Assembly: GCA_019914995.1 (NCBI GenBank)
Contig: CM034139.1
Location: forward strand, 3,388,461 to 3,452,460
Reading direction: 5' to 3'
Length of the DNA stretch: 64,000 bases
Source: Acanthochlamys bracteata
Lineage: Eukaryota > Streptophyta > Magnoliopsida > Pandanales > Velloziaceae
Shown: positions 1 through 11,073 of the stretch, one piece after another
Layout: the number at the start of each line of letters is the position of its first letter
Numbering within the stretch: position 1 is the stretch's first letter
The notes under the pieces: model-generated
Database searches by the model: none
Told to the model about the DNA's origin: nothing
The model's input: only the letters and a program-made list of their open reading frames with translations
Program-made: the position numbers and the translations under genes

Positions 1-715
1 CTCAGTTTGCAAGCCAAACCAAGCCAAAAAAATTGTTTATATGTAACTAATAAACCTTCCAACAGTCATTGATATATCTCAAAGTTGATTTTTTGATGGT
101 TGTTCAAACATATAAAACCTGAAAATACTTTGTTGTGCTTTTATCTGTAACTTTCGAATTTGAGATGTTTTTCGGAAACTTAGAAAAAGTGCATGATACT
201 TCGATATTACTATATTCTCATAACTTTTATCAACATAAAAAATTGAAAACATGGACAGCTTGAAATAACAAAACCGAGTTTTTAGATTTTAGCTTATGAT
301 AACAAGTTCTCCGCGTTGTCCAATTCATATATATATATTTGAAAATTAAAACAAAATTTTGAAAATATTTATGATAAAAATAATTTTATAAAAAATATAA
401 AAATTGTATATTATACTGTTCAGTTATATTTTCTTAATTTTTAAAAATTTATAAGTATTGTAAAATATGAATTTTAAAATTATAAAAACTTTGAAAATTA
501 AAAAATAGTCTATAAAAACTGCCAATCATCTCCGAAATAAATTAGTTCAAATCTTAAGAACTCAAACTGATTGAACAAAGTTTTTTTATTTTAAATTTAT
601 GTAGATATCCATAAATGAATAAAATTAGAGGGTTTTAAACAAAACCTTCCTGTAATACTTCAATCTTTATCGTTTCAATAAAACTTTATATAGAACTTTT
701 AAGGGTTCTTTTCGA
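1..715. other. AT-rich flank, no gene seen
   Basis: The stretch is made of A/T runs and short low-complexity words with no long reading frame. Only its last 40 bases look functional, because they hold the probable TATA box of the importin gene. Confidence 0.6.
684..693 (+). promoter_or_regulatory. Probable TATA box of the importin beta-1 gene
   Basis: A TTTATATAG-type word lies about 30 bp before the pyrimidine-rich, C/T-dominated stretch that looks like the first leader exon. Its position fits a TATA box with transcription starting near 715-725. The start site itself is inferred. Confidence 0.4.
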
Positions 716-2845
716 AAATACCCCTGGAAGTCTGTGAACTTGCGATCCACTCCCCCCACCATCAGACTTCTTCTCTTCACTCTTTCGTTCTCTTTCTTTT
801 TTTCGTTCTCTCCACCAGTGCGGCGCGGTACGATCTCATCACTTCAATCTTCTTCCTTCATCTGGACTGTCGATCTCTCACTTTGTCTGCTGACCTTTAT
901 CTATCGACCGTCCGATCTGATAGGGATTTTCTCCAATCGTCGATTTGACTCTGGTTTCGTTCGGGAAAAGGTTAGATCTGTTTGGTTTTTGAGCTAATTT
1001 GAAGTTAATTGTTTGAAATTGTTTGTTAGGGTTATGAACATTATAATGATTCATTTGAATCGAATATTTTGTTGTAGATTTGTTTCAAAATTTTACAGGG
1101 ATTTTAGGTGGTTTGGGGGTTTTCTTTTAGGGAGAATTTGTGGATTTTGATCACCCCACTCTAGATAAGAAATAATATTTTTGTTAATTCTTTTCTAGGG
1201 ATTTTCGGGAGTTTTTTGGTCTTACTTTGATCGCCTTAATCTAGTTAAGAAGTAAGATTTTGTGTCTCAAAAAATTTTTTTAGGGATTTTGGGTTGCTTA
1301 ATCGATTTGAGGATTTTCTTTAGGGGATTTTTGTTATTAATGTGCGCCCTAATCTAGTTAAGAAATATAGGATTTCGTAAAGACGTACAAAAAAGTTTTT
1401 TATTAACAGCACGGATCAGTTTGTGTTCTTTTATGGATTTCTCGATGTTTTGGTTTCTGTCAAGCTAGGTCGGTCCTATCTTTTTGTAAAATTATAACTT
1501 TATACTTGATAGTCCACTTTTCAGATTCTTTTTTTCTTAAAAGTTCCAATTTTGTTTGTATTGATAGAATATGTCTAAAGAACTTGTGAATTTGTATGAA
1601 AGGTAATACTTTGTCAACTAACCGCTGTTTTTTGAGGGATTTGTAGGTTTGTGCAGTTATGAGTTGAAGTTCTTTTCTGTATGAGGTGCTAGCTTGCCCC
1701 ATAATTATTCAATTTTCAGTTTCTTGTATATTTCTAATGGATTTTTTGGTTATTTGAATGTTTGTTGGACCTACAAAACACGGGGAGCATAACTTATTGG
1801 TTAGTTCATTACTGCATCTCAGTTAATCCGAGATGCTTGTTGGCTGTGGTTAATCTTTGTCTCAGACTAGAAGACAAGTTGGCATTTTTTGGATTTCAGA
1901 TCCCTTTTGCTGTTCTAATGGTTTTGCTTCTTGATTTGTCCTTATTAGGTATCTAAAAGATGTTATAAATTAATTCAGTAGCTATGTTTCACATGCTTCT
2001 TGCATAATGATTTAATTAGATAGTCTGTGACCAATAAATGGATAGTCATACAATTTAAATTTCATTAGGTATTATTTGTCCCAAGCATGCATTCTCTAGC
2101 TTTGTGATGATTGTCTTTAATGTGGAATATTAGAGATGGCTTGGGAGGCATAACCCAAGAATGTGCTTATATAGCTGAATGCTTTGGTTAATACTTTGGT
2201 CTTATGTATGCTTTTGCGATTGCAGTACTATTTTAACTGCATAAGAACTTTATAAGATGCGCTATACGTATGGCATATGTAACTAAAACTATGCATTAAA
2301 GACTTTGAACATGCTATTTCAACTCACATATTCATTTCGTACTGACTATGAAAGCAGGAAAGGACACTAATATGCATAATTAATTTTTATTAAGGGTCGT
2401 GATTATCTTGCCAAGAGTCTGAGTTATTTGAGAAGATGGAGGACAGTTTCTTGTTGAAGATGTGTTCTTCCCTTGTGACATAGTGTTCGCTTAGTTGGGA
2501 TTTTGGAACGTGCTAGGATGCATTGCATTACATAAAAGCAAAAATAAGAGTTCCTCCTTCTTTTTGGAAAAAGTTATTTTCCCACCAAATGAATATAGTA
2601 AATTATTACCACTTTTACTGGCGTTGACTGGGTTATGTCCTGCAGATGTTTGCATATTTATTATTCTAGTAGTCGATGCTCGTAGCAACCGTATTTTGTT
2701 TCTGCAATGGGGCAAATTAAATAAGCAGTCACTCAAATTGATTGCATGAATTTTCAAGGATGTGTGCTTTTGATACGTTTATTTGTTTATTGATCATCTG
2801 TTTATTCAGTAAGATATTTGTGTTTGAAACTTTTACAGGTATAGG
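716..2845 (+). other. Importin beta-1 5' leader with a long intron
   Basis: A C/T-rich leader exon of about 255 bp ends at 970 with AAAAG followed by GTTAGA (donor at 971). The acceptor is TTTTACAG at 2831-2838, and 2839-2845 gives a seven-base second leader exon just before the ATG. The intron (971-2838) is T-rich, as plant leader introns are, and several short reading frames in it have no coding character. Long leader introns in plant housekeeping genes often raise expression; that role here is inference. Confidence 0.7.
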
Positions 2846-5544
2846 ATGGCTATAGAAGTCACTCAGATCCTCTTAAATGCGCAATCAGTTGATGGTGCTG
2901 TTCGAAAGCACGCTGAGGAAAACTTGAAACAGTTTCAAGATCAAAATCTCCCAGTCTTTTTACTTTCACTTGCTAATGAACTTGCAAACAATGAGAAGCC
3001 TGTTGAGAGCCGCAGATTAGCTGGATTGATTCTTAAGAACTCATTGGATGCTAAGGAGCAGGCTAGGAAGAATGAGCTTATGCAAAGGTGGTTGGCTTTG
3101 GATGGGAATGTGAAGACACAAATTAAGACATGTTTATTGCAAACTTTGTCCTCTCCTGTTCCTGATGCTAGGTCTACCGCTGCACAAGTCATTGCTAAGG
3201 TTGCAGGTATAGAGTTGCCTCATAGTCAGTGGCCTGAACTTATAGGAACTCTACTTTCAAGCATCCATCAGGCGCAGCCTCATATTAAGCAGGCTACTCT
3301 TGAAACCCTTGGTTTTATCTGTGAGGAAGTTTCTCCTGAAGTTGTTGACCAGGATCAAGTGAATCAGATACTTACAGCAGTTGTTCAGGGCATGAATGCA
3401 TCAGAAGGAAATGTTGATGTCAGACTAGCTGCCACCAGAGCTCTTTATAATGCTTTGGGTTTTGCTCAAGCAAATTTTTCAAATGACATGGAACGAGACT
3501 ACATCATGAGAGTTGTTTGTGAGGCAACCCTCTCTCCTGATCTGAGGATACGCCAAGCAGCATTTGAATGCCTGGTTGCCATTTCGTCAACCTACTATGA
3601 CAAGCTTGCACCATACATGTCCGACATTTTCAATATAACTGCAAAAGCAGTGAGAGAAGATGAAGAACCTGTAGCTTTGCAGGCGATTGAGTTTTGGAGC
3701 TCAATTTGTGATGAGGAAATTGACATATTAGATGAGTATGGGGGCGATTTTTCTGCAGATTCGGATATTCCTTGCTTTTATTTCATTAAGCAAGCTCTTC
3801 CTGCTTTGGTTCCTATGCTACTGGAGACTCTTCTTAAGCAGGAAGAAGACCAAGATCAGGATGAAGGAGCATGGAATATTGCGATGGCTGGTGGTACATG
3901 TTTGGGATTGGTTGCTAGGACTGTTGGAGATGACATTGTCCCTCTTGTGATGCCATTTATAGAAGAGAATATAACGAAACAAGATTGGAGACAAAGGGAA
4001 GGTGCCACATATGCATTTGGTTCAATTTTGGAGGGTCCTTCTCCTGATAAGTTAGCACCTCTTGTGAATGTTGCTCTGAACTTTATGCTTAGTGCTCTGA
4101 TGAAAGATCCGAATAATCACGTGAAGGATACTACTGCATGGACTCTTGGGAGAATTTTTGAATTTCTTCATGGTTCAACCATGGAGACACAAGTTATAAC
4201 TAATGAGAACTGCCAGCAGATTCTCACTGTGTTGCTTCAAAGCATGAAGGATGTTCCAAATGTTGCTGAAAAAGCATGCGGTGCACTTTATTTTCTTGCT
4301 CAAGGCTATGAAGATGTTGGTTCTTCTTCTCCATTGTCCCCTTTCTTTCAGGATATCATTCAGGCTCTTCTCACCGTGACCCACAGAGAAGATGCTGGCG
4401 AATCACGCTTGCGAACATCTGCTTATGAGGCTTTGAATGAGGTTGTCAGGTGTTCAACAGATGAAACTGCTCATGTAGTGGTACAATTGGTGCCTGTAAT
4501 TATGATGGAGCTCCACCAAACCCTTGAGGCACAGAAGCTTTCAACTGATGAAAGAGAGAAGCAGAATGAATTGCAAGGTCTCCTTTGTGGATGCTTACAA
4601 GTTATTATCCAGAAACTGGGAGCATTGGAGTCATCTAAATATGCTCTAATGCAATATGCTGATCAGATGATGGAACTTTTTCTTCGGGTTTTTGCTAGTC
4701 GTAATGCTACAGTTCACGAGGAGGCTATGCTTGCTATCGGGGCCCTAGCATATGCTGCAGGGTCTAACTTTGTCAAATACATGCAAGGATTTTATCCTTA
4801 CTTGGAAATGGGTCTTCAGAACTTTGAGGAGTATCAGGTCTGTGCCATTACTGTTGGTGTAGTTGGAGATCTTTGCAGGGCGTTGGAAGACAAGTTACTC
4901 CCTTTTTGTGATGGAATAATGACTCAGCTCCTCAAAGATCTCTCAAGCAACCATTTGCATCGGTCTGTCAAGCCACCCATATTTTCATGCTTTGGTGACA
5001 TAGCTCTTGCAATTGGAGAAAATTTCGAGAAATATCTGATATATGCAATGCCTATGCTTCAGAGAGCAGCAGAATTATCTGTACGGACTGCGGCAGCAGA
5101 TGATGACATGATTGAGTACACAAATCAGCTCAGAAATGGGATATTGGAAGCGTACTCTGGAATATTTCAAGGTTTTAAGAACTCACCAAAGACTCAGATG
5201 CTACTGCCCTACACTCCTCATATTCTCCAGTACATTGACAGTCTTTACAATGAAAAGGATATGTGAGTTCATCTTTTGATTTTAATTGAACTTATGTTAA
5301 CACATTCTGACTAAACATCTCACCCTAGATCTTTCTCATTTGCAGGGATGATGGAGTAACCAAGACAGCAATAGGTGTCCTTGGAGATCTGGCTGATACC
5401 TTGGGTACTAGTGCTGGTGCTTTGATTAAGCAATCCATTTCAAGCAAAGACTTCTTAGAAGAATGCTTGTCTTCAGATGACCATTTAATTAAGGAATCTG
5501 CTGAATGGGCTAAGTTAGCCATCAGTCGCGCTATATCTGGTTGA
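2846..5544 (+). CDS. KPNB1: Importin subunit beta-1 (nuclear import receptor)
   Basis: This HEAT-repeat karyopherin carries importin-alpha/NLS cargo through nuclear pores and releases it on binding RanGTP. The CDS is 2846-5262 joined to 5346-5544, separated by an 83-bp intron (donor GTGAGT after a split Met codon, acceptor TTTGCAG). The product is 871 aa, within a residue or two of the plant family length. The N terminus (about residues 20-105) is the importin-beta N-terminal Ran-binding region. The rest is a run of helical HEAT repeats, including the conserved WRQREGATYAFGSILEGP stretch and an acidic QEEDQDQDE loop. The C-terminal exon ends with ISSKDFLEECLSSDDHLIKE and then the final helix. 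Reading through the donor would stop at once at 5264, so the splice is needed. No frameshift or early stop is seen; the gene looks intact. Confidence 0.97.
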
Positions 5545-7111
5545 TGATGGTTATAGTTCTTCAAGTTCATCAGGTTAAGCATTTGGGTTTCATCAAGTCC
5601 GGTCCGGGTTGCATGCATGTGTCGGTCATCACAGAGGCATTCCATCTGCATGAGTTACTAGTCAGCATCAGCATCATGGCATCCAAGTTCTAACTTGTGA
5701 AGAGGTGGGAGAGTGATGACCCACCTCTGCTATCCTCTTGAAAGTGCTAACTACCTTCCACCTTCAACAAATGGCAGGAAAAGTCTCAGTCAAATCATCC
5801 CGAGCAGCCCTGATTTTGTGTGGCTTGCCAATGGCTTTTCATGCATCATTGCTGCAGCTCATTGACACTTTTGATATCAACAGGCAAGTTCAGATAAATG
5901 GCCCATTCAAATTTTAGATGCCCAAAAGTATCACAAGCCAATGTTCTGTGGTCAATGCTGCATTGCCTGGATGAAACCTCATCCCCCACCACTGCCCACC
6001 TACATTGCTACCTAGATTCAAGAAAATTTGTAATGGTATTGGAACTTTCATGTTATTATTTTGCATCTCATCTGGTTTTACTTTTAGATGCATGTAGCTT
6101 TTCAATGTATTATTGAGGTTTCTTAAGTTTGGTGCATTTTTCATATGTTGATGGCTTGAGCACTCATTTTTTGCATGAATTCACTTTTTCCAACCATTGT
6201 GCTCATGTACATTTGTTGTCTACATTGTTTCTTTAAACCTCAAGGTGAAGCCGCATCTGTCTATTTGTATTTATATTGCTGAGTTGTGATCGTTGTTTTG
6301 CTTCTATGAGCAGTACAAGATATGTTCATAATATTTTTGTTTTGTGCTGCTACACTGCGGTATTGAAATGCAGAGACTGACTTGAGCATTTCCAGTTATT
6401 TTGTCATCCTTTGGTTTTTCCTTTCAATGGATGTGTACCGCATTGCTTCTCTTCAGAATGTTGCTGCCCTTGTTCTGATATCGTACTTTGTTTGAAAGTA
6501 CGAATGCGTTCGATTTGTACGACTACATGGCTGAACTACTGAAACTGAATCTTACTGTAATAGAGACTAACCAAATCATGGTACTCATGAATGTTGAACG
6601 TATTCTCTCAATGTCGATTATAAGTTCTGGATTGGAATAACATCTTCTAAAACTTCATTTCGAAACAGTTCAAACAAGAGAAGAGTTTAAATTTGTTGTA
6701 GTAAAAATAGAATAAAACTATGAATACCTCTTCATTAACAATATTAATAGGCGCCAGAGTGGGACGATAAACGTAGAGACGGTGCACAACCATGGCAAGA
6801 ACTAAGAAAATCAGCATGAATATCGGATTAACCTTCCATTGATATCTCCAACTGCGTAATCTTCATTCAGAACTTTTGTCGAACACATTCCTGCTTGGAT
6901 ACACGAAGAACAAGCAGATTCTTCAAGTAATCAGTCAATTGTAATCAATGTAATGGCCCAACAATCTCAAGCCCATATAATCAAGTATTTGCATAAAGGA
7001 TCTTCCAATTCATAAAAGCGTAATAATAAAAGTTTAGTAGAGGCCTAATACTGTAACATTATCTGACAAAGATAAGCCAAGCCACGCACAAGCAACCAAC
7101 AGTGTGAAGCA
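5545..7111 (+). other. Importin 3' UTR and intergenic spacer
   Basis: The importin 3' UTR probably runs to about 6100-6200, judged by the T-rich, TGTA-containing tail near 6030-6130. No clean AATAAA was found. From about 6500 to 7100 nothing gene-like is visible apart from two GCCCA motifs close to the next gene. Confidence 0.5.
6955..6975. promoter_or_regulatory. Two site II-like GCCCA motifs upstream of RPL31
   Basis: GGCCCA (6955-6960) and AAGCCCA (6969-6975) lie about 140 bp before the RPL31 start codon. TGGGCY/GCCCA site II elements, bound by TCP factors, are common upstream of plant ribosomal protein and organelle-protein genes. The motifs are visible; their function is inferred from position. 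Confidence 0.4.
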
Positions 7112-7613
7112 ATGGCGCTAAACCTCACTACCCCATTCATCCAGACCATTCCAACCAAACCTTCTTCCAAATTCTTCAACAATCAGGTTTCAACCAACCA
7201 ATTTTCACAAAATATTTCAATCAATTTCCTGAAAGAAACTTTAATTCAGTTATTTCTTGTTGTTGATGTTGTGGCAGGTTTGCAGCGATGGTAGATTTGG
7301 GAAATGGAGTTGTCGGAAGAAGGGTGGAGTTCACCCTGAATTCTACGAAGACGCGAAGGTTTACTGCAACGGTGAGCATGTGATGACAACGGGCGGAACG
7401 CAGAAGGAGTACGCGGTCGATGTGTGGTCAGGGAACCACCCATTCTATTTGGGTAATCGGTCGGCGTTGCTTATTGATGCAGATCAGGTTGAGAAGTTCA
7501 GGAAAAAGTATGGCCAGCTTTCTAATCTTATGGAGATACCTGTCCTTCGCGGAGAGATAGTTCTTCCAACCAAGAAGAAGTCTACACCATCCAAAGGCAA
7601 AGGGAAGAAGTAA
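7112..7613 (+). CDS. RPL31: 50S ribosomal protein L31, chloroplastic (bL31c)
   Basis: This is a nuclear-encoded bacterial-type L31 of the plastid large ribosomal subunit. Exon 1 (7112-7186, 25 codons) encodes the start of a Ser/Thr/Phe/Asn-rich plastid transit peptide. A 91-bp phase-0 intron (donor GTTTCA at 7187, acceptor TGTGGCAG ending 7277) leads to exon 2 (7278-7613). The joined product is 136 aa. The mature region carries the family core KKGGVHPEFYEDAKVYCNGE, then TTGGT, VWSGNHPFYLGN and a Lys-rich tail. The HPFYLGN motif matches the bL31 signature. The paired Cys motif of zinc-binding bacterial L31 is not complete, which points to a Zn-independent form. The assignment is secure; the splice choice rests on phase and on the length of plant homologues. 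Confidence 0.92.
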
Positions 7614-10600
7614 TTGGGCCAGTGGAAAGGTTAGAGATTGTTGTTATTCTTGATTAATTTGTGTTTGATTGTTATTTTCTGTCGATGTTCTGAGAGTATG
7701 ATGTTTCAATGTTTGTAATGTAATGCTAATAGTGATGCCAGTGTATATTCTATTGAATGTCTTTGCTTTTTGATGCACTCTCATCCAATGAAATGAAAAG
7801 ATAGTGATACTGGGATTAAGAAAAAATAGATATTCACCACATATCCTCATGGAAGGCAAATTTGTTGTATGTTGCCTTTTGCTTCTTGTTCTGTTATTTG
7901 GGGAATAATAGCTCGTCGTTATTGTTGCTAAGAGTAGTGTGTCATGTAATGTGCTGTGTGTAGTGTAATGTGATATTATTGTATTGGTGTGGTGTAAATA
8001 GATGCATAGTTCGCCACCGTATTACCGTGGCGCTATGGTTTTATTGAAGTGATGTCATTATGCTTTTCTATTATTTTATTGAGGTGAACTGGTTATCTTT
8101 TCGATGTGTTTGTTTGTCTTATGCCTTGTTGTTATCCCAATATGAATGTATTTATACCTGGAATCATGGAAATGTATTGAATTGTTCGTAGTTGTGTCAG
8201 GTGTTTCTACAGTGTGTTGCTTTGTGTTGCATAGATGATGCGTTATAAATAATGTTTGAGTGGTGAAGGAAATTATAAAAAAATCTCTATGGGTCCCATT
8301 TCATGCAGTGTTCTTGTTATGTTTTCATCTAAATAGCTATGTAACATCTTACGGTTGGCAGGTCCAATGTGCATTATATACAATTTAAATCATATGTCTC
8401 TGCTGTTAGTTTGTAAGCTTAGGATATATATGTAGATATGATATACGTATAGGTTAAATTGCTGGATTCTTGTTTTTCTGCTTTTCCCAATGCATCAAAT
8501 TTCTGGAAATACTAACTTTACTAGTTCAATTACTGCTATGTCTCACGATATTTTGCGGCTGAAATGGCCCTTTGAGGCAAAATTTATTTATTTATTTATT
8601 TATTTATTTATTTTCAATTTTTTTGTGGTAATCTTAAATGGTAGGAAGATCCTGTAAATGTTCTGCAACTTGTGTGTAAGGAACAGTTTGCATTTACACT
8701 GATCATCCCCCTTTATCTTCAGTCTTCATCTAAGTATATCGCATCTAATATATGACCATATTTGTTTCTTTCTCGCTAGCCACTTATGCAATCAACACTA
8801 TCAGAAAATGAGTAACTGTAATATACATTGCCGTCAAGATTTGAGTTGGGACTTATGGACGTCTATAATATAGGTCAAAGTGAAGTAGGTGATGTGTTAC
8901 TGATATGAAGTGTACATGGACCTCAGTGATGATAAGACTAACTGAATTAGTATACCTCGATACTTTCTAAGTAAATTGGATGACAGTATGCTAGACTTAC
9001 ATAGTTTTCTAGGAATACTTGAACGTACTATCGTCTTTTTCCTCATTGTGTCATAAAAGTACTGCAGTTCTGTCCTCACCAACGGAACTAGAAGAACCGA
9101 TGAAGTGACAATAGTGACAGTTTAATCTGGACTAGATAATGTTTTTTTATTACTTCCCAACCTAACCTACTTACCATTTATGTGTTCTATGGGGAAGAGA
9201 CCTTTGGTCTCCAACACGATACTTGTTTTTGCATAAACAATGGTTTCCTTAACTTGCAACTATGTTTAATCTTTCTAGTCACAATCACTGTGTATAATAT
9301 TGCTATTTGGTTGCCTGAATGGGATGCTTGTTAACATTTGCTCTGACTTGATGTGAGTTGTTGACAACATGTTCTAATGATTTTCAGCCTAGATTTGGTA
9401 TTCCATTCCATCGCCTGATCGTTTTCTCAACTCCTGTCAGTCTCATTCTTTCTTTATTCTTCTAGATATTTTCTTCCGTTGAGCTTCACTTTGGAAACTG
9501 GAAGGAGCCCAGATTCGGGCTCTATGCTAAATTTTAGATATATTATTGCACTTAGGAAACTATGTCCACTTAGCGAGGAGGCAATGTAGGACTGCTTTGA
9601 TGCTGTAGAGATGGCAAATTTTTTATTTACTCATTGGTGTGATTTTTGCTTGATCTATATCTGCAAATTAGTTTTGGAGTTATTGCTACTTCTCCAGATT
9701 ATGGAATTTCCTGAAATGATCTGTTTGTGGAAATAGAATCTTTATATATGTGTGCAACTACTGTAAGTTGGAGGAGTTGCAATATAGCTGACTTGTCGAT
9801 GTAGTTAGCTTAAAAGGTATGCAGTACTACTCTTCCTTACTAGTTGATGCAGCTCCAATATTTTGAAGCCTGTGTCTAACCGCATGCCTGCTCTCTATGC
9901 TTATGCATCCTCATCTGCAATGCTTTTAAAGCCAGACATACAGTGGAGCAGACGCCTATCCTTTCCGGTGTCTTGCCAGTTGAACCGTAAGACCGGGTAT
10001 AATTTTATATGAGTTCAAATGATTGCTTAAATAGATGACTTGTTTTTTAATAAAGAAAACATATCAGTGAGTTGTTATCACATCTTATGTTTACTTGAAT
10101 AGCAGTGGTGGAGTACTACTTTTATCATTTTAGGTACGTATTTATTTGAAGTTGTGGATGGTTTTGGTTTTTTTTAATTTAGCGAGCCGGAGTTGCCCAC
10201 GTTTGAACATTGTAGGAAGGCTTAAGTAAGCTTGCCCGAAACAGGTCTCTGTATGTCCGGGTTTAAGGACCAGACAAGACCGGATTTTGGTCCGGTTCGT
10301 GATTATACCTTTCACGCCCAGTCCGGGTCGGGTTCAGAACACTTGGCTTTTCTGTAGTTATACTTTGAAAGCGATTTTAGTTTTCTAGAAGAAAACAAAT
10401 TTGAAGTTTGTAATATCATCTCAAACGTTTAAATTTGTGCGACAATTAATAAAATGTTTTGATTTAGATTTGGTAGTGGTGTAGCGAGCCCTTGTAAAAA
10501 CTGCAACACAGGCGACGCTCAAGTGCCCATAGGATAAGAGAGTATTCTTTGCATTCAAAGTAACTTTTTCTAAAAAATTAATTTTGATTGGTATATTATA

Positions 10601-10900
10601 TTTTACAGCAATAATTTATTTTATAATCTATCTTTTTTCAAAAATTTACTTTTTAGAAATTTATTTAAGAAAAGCTTTTGTGGAGGTTCCTTTCAAAGAG
10701 CTCGTTTCTTTTGGCATAAAATTAAGTTGCTAACAGTGAGCTTCCGAACACTTATATTTATTTTTTAAAAGAATAGTTTAGAAACAAAATTTTTTGCAGA
10801 AAAATTAAGTTAAATTTTTAGATTTATTTTATTTTAAAAATGAATTAAAAGTATAGTTTTTGGCCCGAAAAATTTGAGTTTAATATATTTGTAAACATAA
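7614..10900. other. Long intergenic stretch without a supported gene
   Basis: After the L31 3' UTR (probably ending near 7740-7770) I see no reading frame with coding character on either strand. The stretch holds an ATTT microsatellite (8581-8616) and, near 10160-10340, a GC-richer patch full of CCGG and TCCGGT words that includes the small palindrome ACCGGA/TCCGGT around 10280-10297. That patch looks like decayed transposon non-coding DNA. Confidence 0.5.
8581..8616. repeat. (ATTT)n microsatellite
   Basis: Eight or more uninterrupted TTTA/ATTT units followed by a T run. It is a simple sequence repeat with no function visible. Confidence 0.9.
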
Positions 10901-10902
10901 AG

Positions 10903-10996
10903 TGAACAAAATAAAATTAAATATCAAGTTGGCTCCATGATCCACTATCAGATATCAAACTACACTTGATCGTAGCCAAGCGGCTGAGAAAGGCAT
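10903..10996 (-). pseudogene. U2 spliceosomal snRNA pseudogene
   Basis: Read on the minus strand from 10996, the sequence follows U2 snRNA: a CCTTTCTC start, the GATCAAGTGTAG block, then TTTGATATCTGATA, GTGGATCAT and an Sm-site-like ATTTAATTTTATTTTG. U2 pairs with the intron branch point through its GUAGUA element. Here about 15 nt are missing directly after GTAG, so the branch-pairing element reads GTAGTT and part of stem-loop II is gone. Several other substitutions are present and the 3' stem-loops are not recognisable. The upstream side keeps a TATA box at the correct spacing, so this looks like a decayed gene and not a reverse-transcribed copy. I recognised U2 from memory of the family; an alignment would settle it. 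Confidence 0.75.
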
Positions 10997-11020
10997 AAGC
11001 TTTCCTTCAACTCAACTCAC

Positions 11021-11073
11021 TCTTTTATACATGCTGTTGATGAAGCTTAGCTTTCGCATAAACGTCGTGCCAT
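11021..11073 (-). promoter_or_regulatory. Relic snRNA promoter of the U2 pseudogene (TATA and USE-like)
   Basis: On the minus strand, TATAAAAGA (11021-11029) lies about 25-33 bp before the U2 5' end. A word matching 7 of 11 positions of the plant upstream sequence element RTCCCACATCG lies at 11063-11073, about 70 bp upstream. Plant Pol II snRNA genes have these two elements at about -30 and -70, so the spacing supports a former gene copy. The USE match is weak. Confidence 0.45.

Noticed and set aside
2941..4384. Minus- and plus-strand frames inside the importin exon
   Set aside because: They overlap the long importin frame in other frames and have no similarity to known proteins that I can see.
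7246..7443. Minus-strand frame across RPL31 exon 2
   Set aside because: Antisense shadow of a well-supported ribosomal protein exon.
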